A DNA stretch of 64,000 nucleotides, from the NCBI RefSeq assembly GCF_021044685.1, contig NZ_CP088014.1, forward strand, positions 5,380,001 through 5,444,000, read 5' to 3'. Shown here piece by piece: positions 17,431-25,722 of this stretch. Both the position numbers and the translations under genes were made by a program. Positions within the stretch are counted from its first letter, which is position 1. Each line of letters opens with the position of its first letter. This DNA is from Bradyrhizobium daqingense. Its GTDB lineage: Bacteria; Pseudomonadota; Alphaproteobacteria; Rhizobiales; Xanthobacteraceae. The notes under the pieces are model-generated. The model searched no databases and was not told where the DNA came from. It saw nothing but the letters and a program-made list of their open reading frames with translations.

Positions 17431-17667
17431 TCAGACGGCCTTGCTGCCGACGTCGGACCGTGCCGCGGTCGGCGCGGCATTGTTGTGCTCGATGGACTTG
17501 GCCGGCTCCTGCTTTTCAGCGGGCTTGTCGTCGTCCTGCATGCCCTTCTTGAAGGCCTTGATGCCCTGCGCCACGTCGCCCATCAGATCCGAAATCTTGC
17601 CGCGGCCGAACAGCAGCAGGACCACTGCGATCACCAAGATCCAGTGCCAAATGCTGAGTGAACCCAT
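17431..17667 (-). CDS. tatA: Twin-arginine translocase subunit TatA
   Basis: 78 residues from the ATG at 17667. MGSLSIWHWILVIAVVLLLF is the single membrane helix; FGRGKISDLMGDVAQGIKAF is the hinge (F-G) plus amphipathic helix in which TatA normally has FGxxKLP. The pore-forming or membrane-thinning subunit of the Tat system. Downstream of scpB by ~170 bp, upstream of tatB. Confidence 0.95.
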   Translation of the reverse strand: MGSLSIWHWILVIAVVLLLFGRGKISDLMGDVAQGIKAFKKGMQDDDKPAEKQEPAKSIEHNNAAPTAARSDVGSKAV

Positions 17668-17834
17668 CCTGCAACCCTCCAAACGCGCATGGCCGGGGAC
17701 CCGGCCGATCTTCCCCGAAACCTAGGCTTGGCAGGTCTCAAAAACAAGGACCAAGGCAGTGCCAATTCGCTGTCGGCACTACGTAATCTTGCTAGTGTTA
17801 ACTGTCGCAGGGAAGCCCCGCATGAGCCGGGGCA

Positions 17835-18587
17835 TCAGTTCTCGGCACCGCCCTCGCCGCCACCTTCATTGCCGCCTTCGGGCGCTTCGGGCTCCACCGC
17901 AGGCGCCAGCGCCAGATCGAGGTCTTCGCCCGGTTCCAGCGGATCCTCGTCTTCACGCAGCGCCGGGTCGTCGGACGGCGTCGGCACGCTGAATCCTGTC
18001 GGCAGACGCGAATCCAGCAGGCCGGTGCCTTTCAACTCTTCGAGACCCGGCAGATCGCCGAGCTGCTCCAGGGTGAACTGCGACAGGAAATCCTCGGTGG
18101 TTCCAAAGGTCAGGGGCCGACCGGGCGTCTTGCGGCGGCCGCGCGGCTTGATCCAGCCGGTCTCCAGCAGCACGTCCAGCGTGCCCTTCGAGGTGACGAC
18201 ACCGCGGATCTCCTCGATCTCGGCGCGCGTCACAGGCTGGTGATAGGCGATGATCGCCAGCACCTCGATCGCGGCGCGCGACAGGCGGCGCGTCTCGTGG
18301 GTCTCCCGCGTCATCAGCCAGGCGAGATCACCGGCGGTGCGGAACGTCCATTTGTTGGCGACGCGCACGAGGTTCACCCCGCGCGAGGCATAGTCCGCCT
18401 GCAACTGCTCGAGCGCGGCCTTGACATCGACGCCATCGGGCATGCGTTTGGCCAGCGTCGCAGTGTCCAGCGGTTCACTCGAAGCGAACAGCAGCGCTTC
18501 CAGCAGCCGCAATTCCTCGGGACGTGCCTGGGATTCGTTCTCCATCGGCTCGGCCTCATCTACCCGCACTTCAGCCAGGCTTGCCAT
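17835..18587 (-). CDS. scpB: Segregation and condensation protein B
   Basis: 250 residues from MASLAEVRVDE (start 18587). Two winged-helix domains of the Smc-ScpAB condensin: EALLFASSEPLDTATLAKRMP opens domain 1, and LAIIAYHQPVTRAEIEEIRGV is the ScpB signature, followed by VLLETGWIKPRGRRKTPGRP. The C-terminal ~70 residues are acidic and Pro/Glu/Gly-rich (ending EGGNEGGGEGGAEN), an extension beyond the core fold. Twenty-one bases downstream of scpA. Confidence 0.93.
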   Translation of the reverse strand: MASLAEVRVDEAEPMENESQARPEELRLLEALLFASSEPLDTATLAKRMPDGVDVKAALEQLQADYASRGVNLVRVANKWTFRTAGDLAWLMTRETHETRRLSRAAIEVLAIIAYHQPVTRAEIEEIRGVVTSKGTLDVLLETGWIKPRGRRKTPGRPLTFGTTEDFLSQFTLEQLGDLPGLEELKGTGLLDSRLPTGFSVPTPSDDPALREDEDPLEPGEDLDLALAPAVEPEAPEGGNEGGGEGGAEN

Positions 18588-18608
18588 GGCAGATTCTCCT
18601 TCTTGCAC

Positions 18609-19448
18609 TTAAGCGACCGGCGCATCGGGCGCAGGAGCTGCGTCCGTGACCGGTTTTGGGCGCCCCTTCCGGAAATAGATGGGCGCAAACGCCTCTTTCT
18701 GGTTCAGCTCGAGCTGCCCCTCGCGCACGAGTTCGAGCGCGGCTGCGAAGCTCGATGCGAACACCGTCGCGCGCTGCGTCGGATCGGCGACGTGGCGGAT
18801 CAGGAAGTCGTCGAGAACGCCCCAATCGTCCTGCTCGGTGATGCTGCCGACCAGCCGCTCCAGCGTGGCGCGCGCCTCAGCAAGCGACCACACCGTGCGC
18901 TTGGCCAGATGCACGCTCGCCAGCACGCGCGACTGGCGTTGCGCGGCATAGGCCGTGAGCAGGTCGTACAGCGTCGCGGTGTATTTCGGATGCTTGATCT
19001 CGGCGATCTGCTCGGGCTCGCCGCGCGGGAAGATGTCGCGCTGCAATTGCGGCCTGTTCATCAGCCGGTTGGCCGCTTCGCGAATGGCTTCCAGCCGGCG
19101 CAGACGATTAGCCAGCGCCGTCGCCATCTGCTCCGCGCTCGGGCCTTCCGCGCTCGGCGGTTCCGGCAGCAGCAGGCGCGACTTCAGGAAGGCGAGCCAG
19201 GCCGCCATGACGAGGTAGTCGGCGGCCAGCTCCAGCCGGATTTTTCGCGCGGCTTCGATGAAGTGGAGGTACTGGTCGGCCAGCGCCAGGATCGAAATCT
19301 TGGCGAGGTCGACCTTCTGCTGCCGCGCCAGTGCGAGCAGCAGGTCGAGCGGGCCCTCATAGCCCTCGACGTCCACGACCAACGCCGGCTCACCCTCGGC
19401 GAGCTCTGCGGGCCGCCCGGTTTCAAACGATAGGATTTCTGCGGTCAT
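18609..19448 (-). CDS. scpA: Segregation and condensation protein A (kleisin)
   Basis: 279 residues from MTAEILSFETG (19448), the ATG that overlaps the nagZ stop by 4 bp; a longer frame to 19628 lies inside nagZ and is a shadow. VDVEGYEGPLDLLLALARQQKVDL is the N-terminal ScpA signature that contacts the Smc neck, and the C-terminal winged helix begins near ERLVGSITEQDDWGVLDDFL. Kleisin bridge between Smc and ScpB in chromosome organisation. Confidence 0.93.
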   Translation of the reverse strand: MTAEILSFETGRPAELAEGEPALVVDVEGYEGPLDLLLALARQQKVDLAKISILALADQYLHFIEAARKIRLELAADYLVMAAWLAFLKSRLLLPEPPSAEGPSAEQMATALANRLRRLEAIREAANRLMNRPQLQRDIFPRGEPEQIAEIKHPKYTATLYDLLTAYAAQRQSRVLASVHLAKRTVWSLAEARATLERLVGSITEQDDWGVLDDFLIRHVADPTQRATVFASSFAAALELVREGQLELNQKEAFAPIYFRKGRPKPVTDAAPAPDAPVA

Positions 19449-20473
19449 GCGGATGCCGTGTTTGCCCGTGCGATCAATGCGTCCAGTTCCGCGCGTGCGG
19501 CCGCGCGGTCGAACGGCTGCGGCGGCTTGCGAGCGGCGAGCGCGGCCTTCGCCCGCTCCAGCGCCCTGCCGGACAGCTCGGGTGTCTGTCCGGCGACGTC
19601 GCGCATCTCCTCGATGTTGCCATTGCAATGCAGGGCCACATCGCAGCCGGCCGCGAAAATCGCGCGGGTCCGATCGGCGATATTTCCAGACAGCGCGTTC
19701 ATCGACACGTCATCACTCATTAACAAACCCTGGAACCCGATTGCGCCGCGAATCACGTCAGCAATCATTGTCGCAGATGTCGTCGCCGGATGGGCGGGGT
19801 CGACCGCGCTAAACACAACATGTGCAGTCATGGCCATCGGCAAGTCGGCGAGCGGCTTGAAGGCGGCAAAATCGGTGCGCTCCAGCTCGTCCCTGGGCGT
19901 ATCGACCGTCGGCAGCTTGAAATGGGTGTCGGCGGCGGCCCGGCCATGGCCGGGAATGTGCTTGAGAACCGGCAGCACGCCGCCCTGCTCCAGCCCCTCG
20001 GTGACCGCGCGCGCGATCGCCGCGACCTTGCCCGGCTCGGTGCCGTAGGCCCGGTTCCCGATGACGGCATCGGCGGCCGGCACCGGCACATCAGCCAGCG
20101 GCAGGCAATCCACGGTGATGCCGAGATCGGCGAGATCGGCCGCGATCAGGCGGGCACTGAGGCGCGCCGCAGTGAGCCCGAGCGCCGAATCAGTGTCGTA
20201 CAAACTCGCGAATACGGCGCCCGGCGGATAGACCGGCCAGTGCGGCGGTCCGAGCCGTTGCACCCGTCCGCCCTCCTGATCGATCAGGACAGGGGCGTCG
20301 GCAGCACCCGCAACCGCACGCAATTCCGCAACCAGTGCAGCTACTTGAGCCGGTGTGGCGACGTTGCGCTTGAAGAGGATGAAGCCCCATGGGCGTTCCG
20401 CACGGATGAACTCCCGCTCGGGGGCGGTCAGTTCGGTTCCGGATACACCGGTAATGAAGGCCCGCGTGCTCAT
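19445..20473 (-). CDS. nagZ: Beta-N-acetylhexosaminidase NagZ (GH3)
   Basis: 342 residues, usual NagZ length. Removes GlcNAc from anhydromuropeptides in peptidoglycan recycling. KHIPGHGRAAADTHFKLP contains the family KH(F/I)PGHG motif with the flexible loop His-Asp used as acid/base, and SDDVSMNALSG carries the catalytic nucleophile aspartate. First gene of a translationally coupled nagZ-scpA pair. Confidence 0.95.
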   Translation of the reverse strand: MSTRAFITGVSGTELTAPEREFIRAERPWGFILFKRNVATPAQVAALVAELRAVAGAADAPVLIDQEGGRVQRLGPPHWPVYPPGAVFASLYDTDSALGLTAARLSARLIAADLADLGITVDCLPLADVPVPAADAVIGNRAYGTEPGKVAAIARAVTEGLEQGGVLPVLKHIPGHGRAAADTHFKLPTVDTPRDELERTDFAAFKPLADLPMAMTAHVVFSAVDPAHPATTSATMIADVIRGAIGFQGLLMSDDVSMNALSGNIADRTRAIFAAGCDVALHCNGNIEEMRDVAGQTPELSGRALERAKAALAARKPPQPFDRAAARAELDALIARANTASA

Positions 20474-20519
20474 AAGGGCCGATTAACCCTGCCCCGCAAG
20501 GGGGTCAAGGAAACGGCCG

Positions 20520-22121
20520 TTAATTCCTCTGGACGAAGCAGGCAGACAGGCCCGCGGACTTCAGGCTGTTGCAAGCCTGCGTCGCTTCCTCGGCCGAACC
20601 ATAGGGTCCGGCGAAGGCGCGGTAAACGACGCCCTTGCCCTTGTCGGAGAGATCGACACGCTTGATGACGGGCGAACGGGAGCCGAGCACGCTGCCATAC
20701 TTGCTCTGGAGCACCCGGTAGGATGCGGCGGCACTATCCTCGCTCTGCTGCGAGGAGACCTGCACGATGTAGCCGCCACCACCATTGCTGGCCGGTGCGA
20801 TCTGAGTCGGAGTGGTCGCAGCCATCCGCTGCGGCGGCTCGGCCGCCGGCATCGATTGCGGCGCCAGCGACATCGGCTGATTGGCGCTGGCATTGGCCGA
20901 AGTCGGCGGATTGCGCGGCGCCGCCGACGCAGGTGGCGCGGCAACAGGCCTGGGCCCCGATGCCGTTGCCGGTTTGGCGGCGGCCGATTGCGCTGCCGTG
21001 CCATCGGTCTGGTCACCCTTCACGGCGACAGTCCTGATCGGGCGAGGCGAATTGTTCGGCAGCGTGCCATTGCTCGCCCCCGGGCTCGGCGGCGGCACCG
21101 CGGACGGCGACACGCTCGCCACCGACGGCGGGTTCGCGTTCTGGTTCAACGGCGGGAATACCACCCGAGGGCCGCCTGCCCTGGCATTGACGTCGACAGG
21201 CGCCTCCTCGCGCGGCACGATCTTCTCGGTGCCGTCACCGATCACCATGCGATCCGGCACCTTGGCCGCGGAGTCCGTCGGCGCCGGCACGATCTTGGTC
21301 GGCGTGTTGTCGGCTTTGATGATCGGCGGCTCACCGCTGCGGGGCAAACCCACATAGGTCTTGTAGGCAAAGGCGGCGCCCGTCCCGACCACGGCAAGGG
21401 CTAGGATGGCCGCGACCGTCATCATGCCGCCGCGCTGCTTCTTCGGCTCCTCGACCTCGGCTTCCGGATAGTCGCTCTGGTAGGCGTAGGGATCATCCGG
21501 GTAGGCCGGATCACGCTGGTAGTCCTGCTCGCCTGTCTCGAGCCGACCATAGAGCGCATCGTCGTAGCGCGACGGATCGGGCTGCGGATACGGCTCCTGA
21601 TGGATCTGCTCCTGATAGGCCTGGCCAGGCTGCTGGTAGCCCTGAGCTTGATAGGCCTGATCCTGATAGGCGTGAGGCTGATAGGCTTGGGACTGATGGG
21701 CTTGGGACTGATGGGCTTGGGACTGATGAAACTCCGGCTCGGACGCGGGCGCCGCCGGCTGGGCCGAATAGCGATGCAACGGATGAACCGGGCTCACGGA
21801 GACGGGATAGTCAGGCTCTGGCGCAGATGCAGGCTGCGGCTGCACATTAGCACGACGCATCCATGAGGGCGGTCCGGGCGGCGGAGCCTGCTCGGCATGA
21901 TCTTGCTGATCATCGTCCTCGCGATAATCGTGGTCCTGATAGCTCTGGGCGGGCGCTGCCGGCGGGCGGGCCGTCGGCCGCGACTGCGCTGCAAATGGAT
22001 CGGTCTGCCCGATCAGACGGGCGAGCTCGGCCAAGGGATCGTTGTCCGCCTTCCCATGCTGATCGCCACCGCGACCATAATCATCGGAAGGAAACGGTCT
22101 GTCCTGATATCGTTCGGCCAT
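20520..22121 (-). CDS. SPOR-domain protein with repetitive N-terminal region
   Basis: 533 residues from MAERYQDRPF (22121). Order: a long cytoplasmic region that is Gln/Ala/Tyr/His/Pro-rich with tandem pentapeptides (HQSQA three times, then AYQxQ variants; bases about 21600-21730), one membrane helix (GGMMTVAAILALAVVGTGAAF), a Pro/Ala/Thr periplasmic linker, and a C-terminal SPOR domain (GGGYIVQVSSQQSEDSA to the end) that should bind denuded septal peptidoglycan. Sits between argS and nagZ, and fits a division or cell-wall role. The low-complexity part is likely variable in length between strains. Confidence 0.88.
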   Translation of the reverse strand: MAERYQDRPFPSDDYGRGGDQHGKADNDPLAELARLIGQTDPFAAQSRPTARPPAAPAQSYQDHDYREDDDQQDHAEQAPPPGPPSWMRRANVQPQPASAPEPDYPVSVSPVHPLHRYSAQPAAPASEPEFHQSQAHQSQAHQSQAYQPHAYQDQAYQAQGYQQPGQAYQEQIHQEPYPQPDPSRYDDALYGRLETGEQDYQRDPAYPDDPYAYQSDYPEAEVEEPKKQRGGMMTVAAILALAVVGTGAAFAYKTYVGLPRSGEPPIIKADNTPTKIVPAPTDSAAKVPDRMVIGDGTEKIVPREEAPVDVNARAGGPRVVFPPLNQNANPPSVASVSPSAVPPPSPGASNGTLPNNSPRPIRTVAVKGDQTDGTAAQSAAAKPATASGPRPVAAPPASAAPRNPPTSANASANQPMSLAPQSMPAAEPPQRMAATTPTQIAPASNGGGGYIVQVSSQQSEDSAAASYRVLQSKYGSVLGSRSPVIKRVDLSDKGKGVVYRAFAGPYGSAEEATQACNSLKSAGLSACFVQRN

Positions 22122-22261
22122 CGTGATGATGCGTCCCTTCGGGAAAGCCGCGCGCCCCTCGACCAAGGCACGGCTTTCGACCCACAAGGCTTTCAACCAA
22201 GTCTAAGCGATCCGGCTTCTGCCGGTTACCCCCGAATTTCCCTTAAGTAGTTCGCCCCAAA

Positions 22262-24052
22262 CTACCGCATCTCGTCCGGGGCATGGACGCCGAGGATGGC
22301 GAGGCCCGATGCCAGGACTGAGACGACGCCCTGGACCATTGCCAGCCGCGCCTTTGTTAGATCTGCATCATTATTGATAATGAAGCGTAAATAGGGCAAA
22401 TCGCGCCCCTTCGTCCAAAGCGCATGAAATTCGCTGGCTAAATCATAGAGATAAAAGGCAATTCGGTGTGGCTCGTGGGCGCTGGCTGCGGCTTCCAGCA
22501 TCCGCGGATAAATTGCGAGGCACTTGAGAAGTTCAAGCTCGACCGGGTCTGACAGCCGTTCGACCGCCGACTCACTCAGCCAAGCGATCCGTCCGGCTGT
22601 ATCCTCCGGCAGTTCTGGGAACACCTCGGCCCGCGCGTTGCGGAAGATCGAGTGGCCGCGGGCGTGACCGTACTGGACGTAGAACACCGGGTTGTCGCGC
22701 GATTGTTCCATGACCTTGGCGAGGTCGAAATCGAGTACCGCATCGTTCTTCCGGTAAAGCATCATGAAGCGGACGGCATCCTGGCCGACCTCATCCACCA
22801 CCTCACGCAAGGTGACGAAGTCCCCGCTCCGCTTGGACATTTTCACGGGCTCGCCGTTGCGCAGCAGCTTCACCAGCTGCACGATCTTGACGTCGAGCGC
22901 GCCCTTGCCCGACGTGGTCGCCTTCACCGCCGCCTGCATGCGCTTGATGTAGCCGCCATGGTCGGCGCCCCAAACGTCGATCATCTCGGCAAAGCCGCGG
23001 TCGAACTTGTCCCTGTGGTAGGCGATGTCGGACGCGAAGTAGGTGTAGGAATTGTCCGACTTGATCAGCGGACGATCGACGTCGTCGCCATAGGCGGTCG
23101 CCCTGAACAGCAGCTGCTCGCGGTCCTCCCAGTCCTCGACGGGCGCACCCTTTGGCGGCGGCAGGCGGCCCTCATAGATGTCGCCCTTGGCGCGCAGGAA
23201 GTCGATGGTCTCGGCGACCTTGTTGTTGCCGGTCTCGATCAGTGAGCGCTCGGAGAAGAACACGTCGTGGCGGATGTTGAGGGCGGCGAGATCGTCCTTG
23301 ATCTCGTCCATCATCATCGCGATCGCCTTGGCGCGCACCGTCGGCAGCCACTCGGCCTCGCTCATCCCGAGCAGCTTGTCGCCGTGCTCTTTCGCCAGCG
23401 CCGCGCCGACAGGCTTGAGGTAATCGCCGGGATAGAGCCCTTCCGGGATCGCACCGATGTCCTGTCCCAGCGCCTCGCGGTACCTGAGGAACGCGGAGCG
23501 CGCGAGCACGTCGACTTGGGCGCCGGCATCGTTGATGTAATATTCGCGCGTGACGTCGTGGCCGCCGAACTGGAGCAGGCTCGCCAGCGCGTCGCCGAAC
23601 ACGGCGCCGCGGCAATGGCCGACATGCATCGGCCCGGTCGGGTTGGCCGAAACGTATTCGACATTGACCTTGGAGCCACCGCGGACGCGGCCGTAATCGG
23701 CGCCCTCGCGCAGCACCGTGCGCAGCGCCTCGGCCCAGGCGGCCGGCTTCAAGGTCAGGTTGATGAAGCCGGGGCCGGCGACATCGACCTTGGCGATCAG
23801 CGCGTCGGTGCGCAGCCGCTCGGCGATCTTTTCGGCGAGATCACGGGGCTTTGCCTTGGCCTCTTTCGCAAGCACCATGGCGGCATTCGTCGCCATGTCG
23901 CCATGGGAGGCATCGCGCGGCGGCTCGACCACCACGCGGGAGAAATCGATGCCCTCGGGCCAGTTGGCTTCCACGGCCAGCGTACGGCAGGCGGCGTGCA
24001 CGCGCGCGAGCACGTCAGCGAACAAATGCAGGGATGAGGTGGTCTCGGGCAT
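22262..24052 (-). CDS. argS: Arginine-tRNA ligase
   Basis: 596 residues. Class I synthetase for tRNA-Arg. NPTGPMHVGHCRGAVFGD carries the HIGH-type motif (HVGH), PVKMSKRSGDFVT the KMSKS-type motif, and the N-terminal ~110 residues are the Add-1 domain that reads the tRNA D-loop. The C-terminal anticodon domain includes ALWTKGRDLPYLRFI. Downstream of dgt by 9 bp and upstream of the SPOR gene by ~140 bp. Confidence 0.97.
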   Translation of the reverse strand: MPETTSSLHLFADVLARVHAACRTLAVEANWPEGIDFSRVVVEPPRDASHGDMATNAAMVLAKEAKAKPRDLAEKIAERLRTDALIAKVDVAGPGFINLTLKPAAWAEALRTVLREGADYGRVRGGSKVNVEYVSANPTGPMHVGHCRGAVFGDALASLLQFGGHDVTREYYINDAGAQVDVLARSAFLRYREALGQDIGAIPEGLYPGDYLKPVGAALAKEHGDKLLGMSEAEWLPTVRAKAIAMMMDEIKDDLAALNIRHDVFFSERSLIETGNNKVAETIDFLRAKGDIYEGRLPPPKGAPVEDWEDREQLLFRATAYGDDVDRPLIKSDNSYTYFASDIAYHRDKFDRGFAEMIDVWGADHGGYIKRMQAAVKATTSGKGALDVKIVQLVKLLRNGEPVKMSKRSGDFVTLREVVDEVGQDAVRFMMLYRKNDAVLDFDLAKVMEQSRDNPVFYVQYGHARGHSIFRNARAEVFPELPEDTAGRIAWLSESAVERLSDPVELELLKCLAIYPRMLEAAASAHEPHRIAFYLYDLASEFHALWTKGRDLPYLRFIINNDADLTKARLAMVQGVVSVLASGLAILGVHAPDEMR

Positions 24053-24061
24053 GGCCGCCGC

Positions 24062-25258
24062 CTAACGCAAATCCGGGGTCGAGTCAAAAAGCCGCTGGTG
24101 CTCGGTCAGGGCGAAACGGTCGGTCATTCCGGCAATGAAATTGCCGATCCGGCGGGCCCGGTCGCCCTCATTGTCCGCCTCCGCCCCGAGCAGCCATTCC
24201 GGTGGCAGTTCGGATGGCTCCTTCAAATATCTCGCGAACAGGTCGAACAGGATCTGCTCCGCCTCCGCCATCACCCGCATCACTCGCTTGTGACGGTACA
24301 TGTGCTGGTACAGGAAGCGCTTGATGGCGGCCTCCTCCTCAGCGACCTCCGCAGGAAACGTGACCAGAGCCCGGCTCAGCTGGCGGACATCCTGGGCCGA
24401 TTGCGGCTTGAGCGCCGCAAGGTTCTTCCGGGCCTCAGCGAACACCGCACCGATCAGGTGCGAGATCAGCTCGCGCACCAGCTCGGCGCCACGCCTGACG
24501 TCTTCGAGATCGGGATAATGCGCCGAGGTCTCGGCGATGATCTCCGCCGTCAGCGGCATCACCTTGAGATCGTCGAGGTGGAACAGACCGGCGCGCAGGC
24601 CGTCATCGATGTCGTGGGCGTCATAGGCGATGTCGTCGGCGATCGCGGCGACTTGGGCCTCCAGCGAGGCGAAGCTCCACAATTCGAGATCATAGGTCCT
24701 GATGTAGTCGGCGATCCCGACGGGAATTCCGTGCTCGCGGTAGCGCCCGGTGGGCGCGCCGCTGCGATCGGTCAGCGGGCCGTTATGCTTGACGATGCCC
24801 TCCAGCGACTCCCAGGTCAGGTTCAGACCGTCGAACTCGGGGTAACGGTGCTCCAGCGCGGCGACGACGCGGAGCGTTTGGGCGTTGTGGTCGAAGCCGC
24901 CGAACGCCTTCAGGCAAGCGTCCAGCGCCCGCTCGCCGGCATGGCCGAACGGCGGATGGCCGAGGTCGTGCGCCAGCGCCAGGGTCTCAGTGAGGTCCTC
25001 GTCGAGGCCGAGTTGCCGGGCCAGTGCGCGGGCGATCTGCGCCACCTCCAGCGAATGGGTCAGCCGGGTGCGATAATGGTCGCCCTCATGGAACACGAAC
25101 ACCTGGGTCTTGTACTTCAGGCGGCGGAACGCCGTGGAATGGATGACCCGGTCGCAATCCCGCCGGAACGGGCTGCGGGTCCGACTCGGGGGCTCGGCCA
25201 CCAGCCGGCCGCGGCTGCGATCGGGGTCGCAAGCATAGGGCGCGCGGGGGGCTGCCAT
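24062..25258 (-). CDS. dgt: Deoxyguanosinetriphosphate triphosphohydrolase-like protein
   Basis: 398 residues from ATG 25258; a GTG at 25270 would add four residues and neither has a strong ribosome site. HD-domain dNTPase: RLTHSLEVAQIARAL supplies the first histidine and ALAHDLGHPPFGHAGE the HD pair, and the SPFRRDCDRVIHSTAFRRLKYKTQVF opening is the family signature. Hydrolyses dNTPs to deoxynucleosides and triphosphate. Adjacent to argS and divergent from erpA. Confidence 0.93.
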   Translation of the reverse strand: MAAPRAPYACDPDRSRGRLVAEPPSRTRSPFRRDCDRVIHSTAFRRLKYKTQVFVFHEGDHYRTRLTHSLEVAQIARALARQLGLDEDLTETLALAHDLGHPPFGHAGERALDACLKAFGGFDHNAQTLRVVAALEHRYPEFDGLNLTWESLEGIVKHNGPLTDRSGAPTGRYREHGIPVGIADYIRTYDLELWSFASLEAQVAAIADDIAYDAHDIDDGLRAGLFHLDDLKVMPLTAEIIAETSAHYPDLEDVRRGAELVRELISHLIGAVFAEARKNLAALKPQSAQDVRQLSRALVTFPAEVAEEEAAIKRFLYQHMYRHKRVMRVMAEAEQILFDLFARYLKEPSELPPEWLLGAEADNEGDRARRIGNFIAGMTDRFALTEHQRLFDSTPDLR

Positions 25259-25380
25259 TCCGACGGACACGGCGAATTTAGTCCCTATCCATTTGATTCT
25301 GCGTATGGTGGCACTTAACTATGTCGGGCGCGGGATACCAAATGAATTGGGTATGACTGCGGGACTATCGGAGACGAACG

Positions 25381-25710
25381 ATGACGACTGCCGTGACCAT
25401 CAGCGACCGGGCCGCGCGCCGGATTGGGGAGATACTCAAGGGCGAAGGTTCGGGTGCGATGCTGCGCATTTCGGTCGAGGGCGGCGGCTGCTCCGGCTTT
25501 CAGTACAAGTTCGACATCGACCGCGCCCGCACCGACGACGATCTCGTGATCGAACAGGACAACGCGGTGGTGCTGGTCGATTCGGCCTCGCAGCCGTTCC
25601 TGGCGGGATCGCAGGTCGATTTCGTCGACGACCTGATCGGCGCCTCGTTCCGCGTCAACAATCCCAATGCGACCGCATCCTGCGGCTGCGGGACCAGCTT
25701 CTCGGTCTAA
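25381..25710 (+). CDS. erpA: Iron-sulfur cluster insertion protein ErpA
   Basis: 109 residues, A-type Fe-S carrier. ISVEGGGCSGFQYKF and the C-terminal ASCGCGTSFSV supply the three cysteines (C-x~65-C-G-C). GGAGA lies 7-8 bases before the ATG. The 110-bp gap to divergent dgt contains the imperfect dyad ATACC-N10-GGTAT (25335-25354). Downstream gene is convergent with a 12-bp gap. Confidence 0.93.
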   Translation: MTTAVTISDRAARRIGEILKGEGSGAMLRISVEGGGCSGFQYKFDIDRARTDDDLVIEQDNAVVLVDSASQPFLAGSQVDFVDDLIGASFRVNNPNATASCGCGTSFSV

Positions 25711-25722
25711 GCGCGGAAATAA

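Noticed and set aside
21600..21730. CRISPR-like tandem repeats
   Set aside because: The repeats are 15 bp, without unique spacers, and code in frame for a low-complexity protein segment.
25335..25354. Irr or RirA iron box upstream of erpA
   Set aside because: The dyad does not have the TTTAGAA/TTCTAAA or TGA-rich core of these sites.
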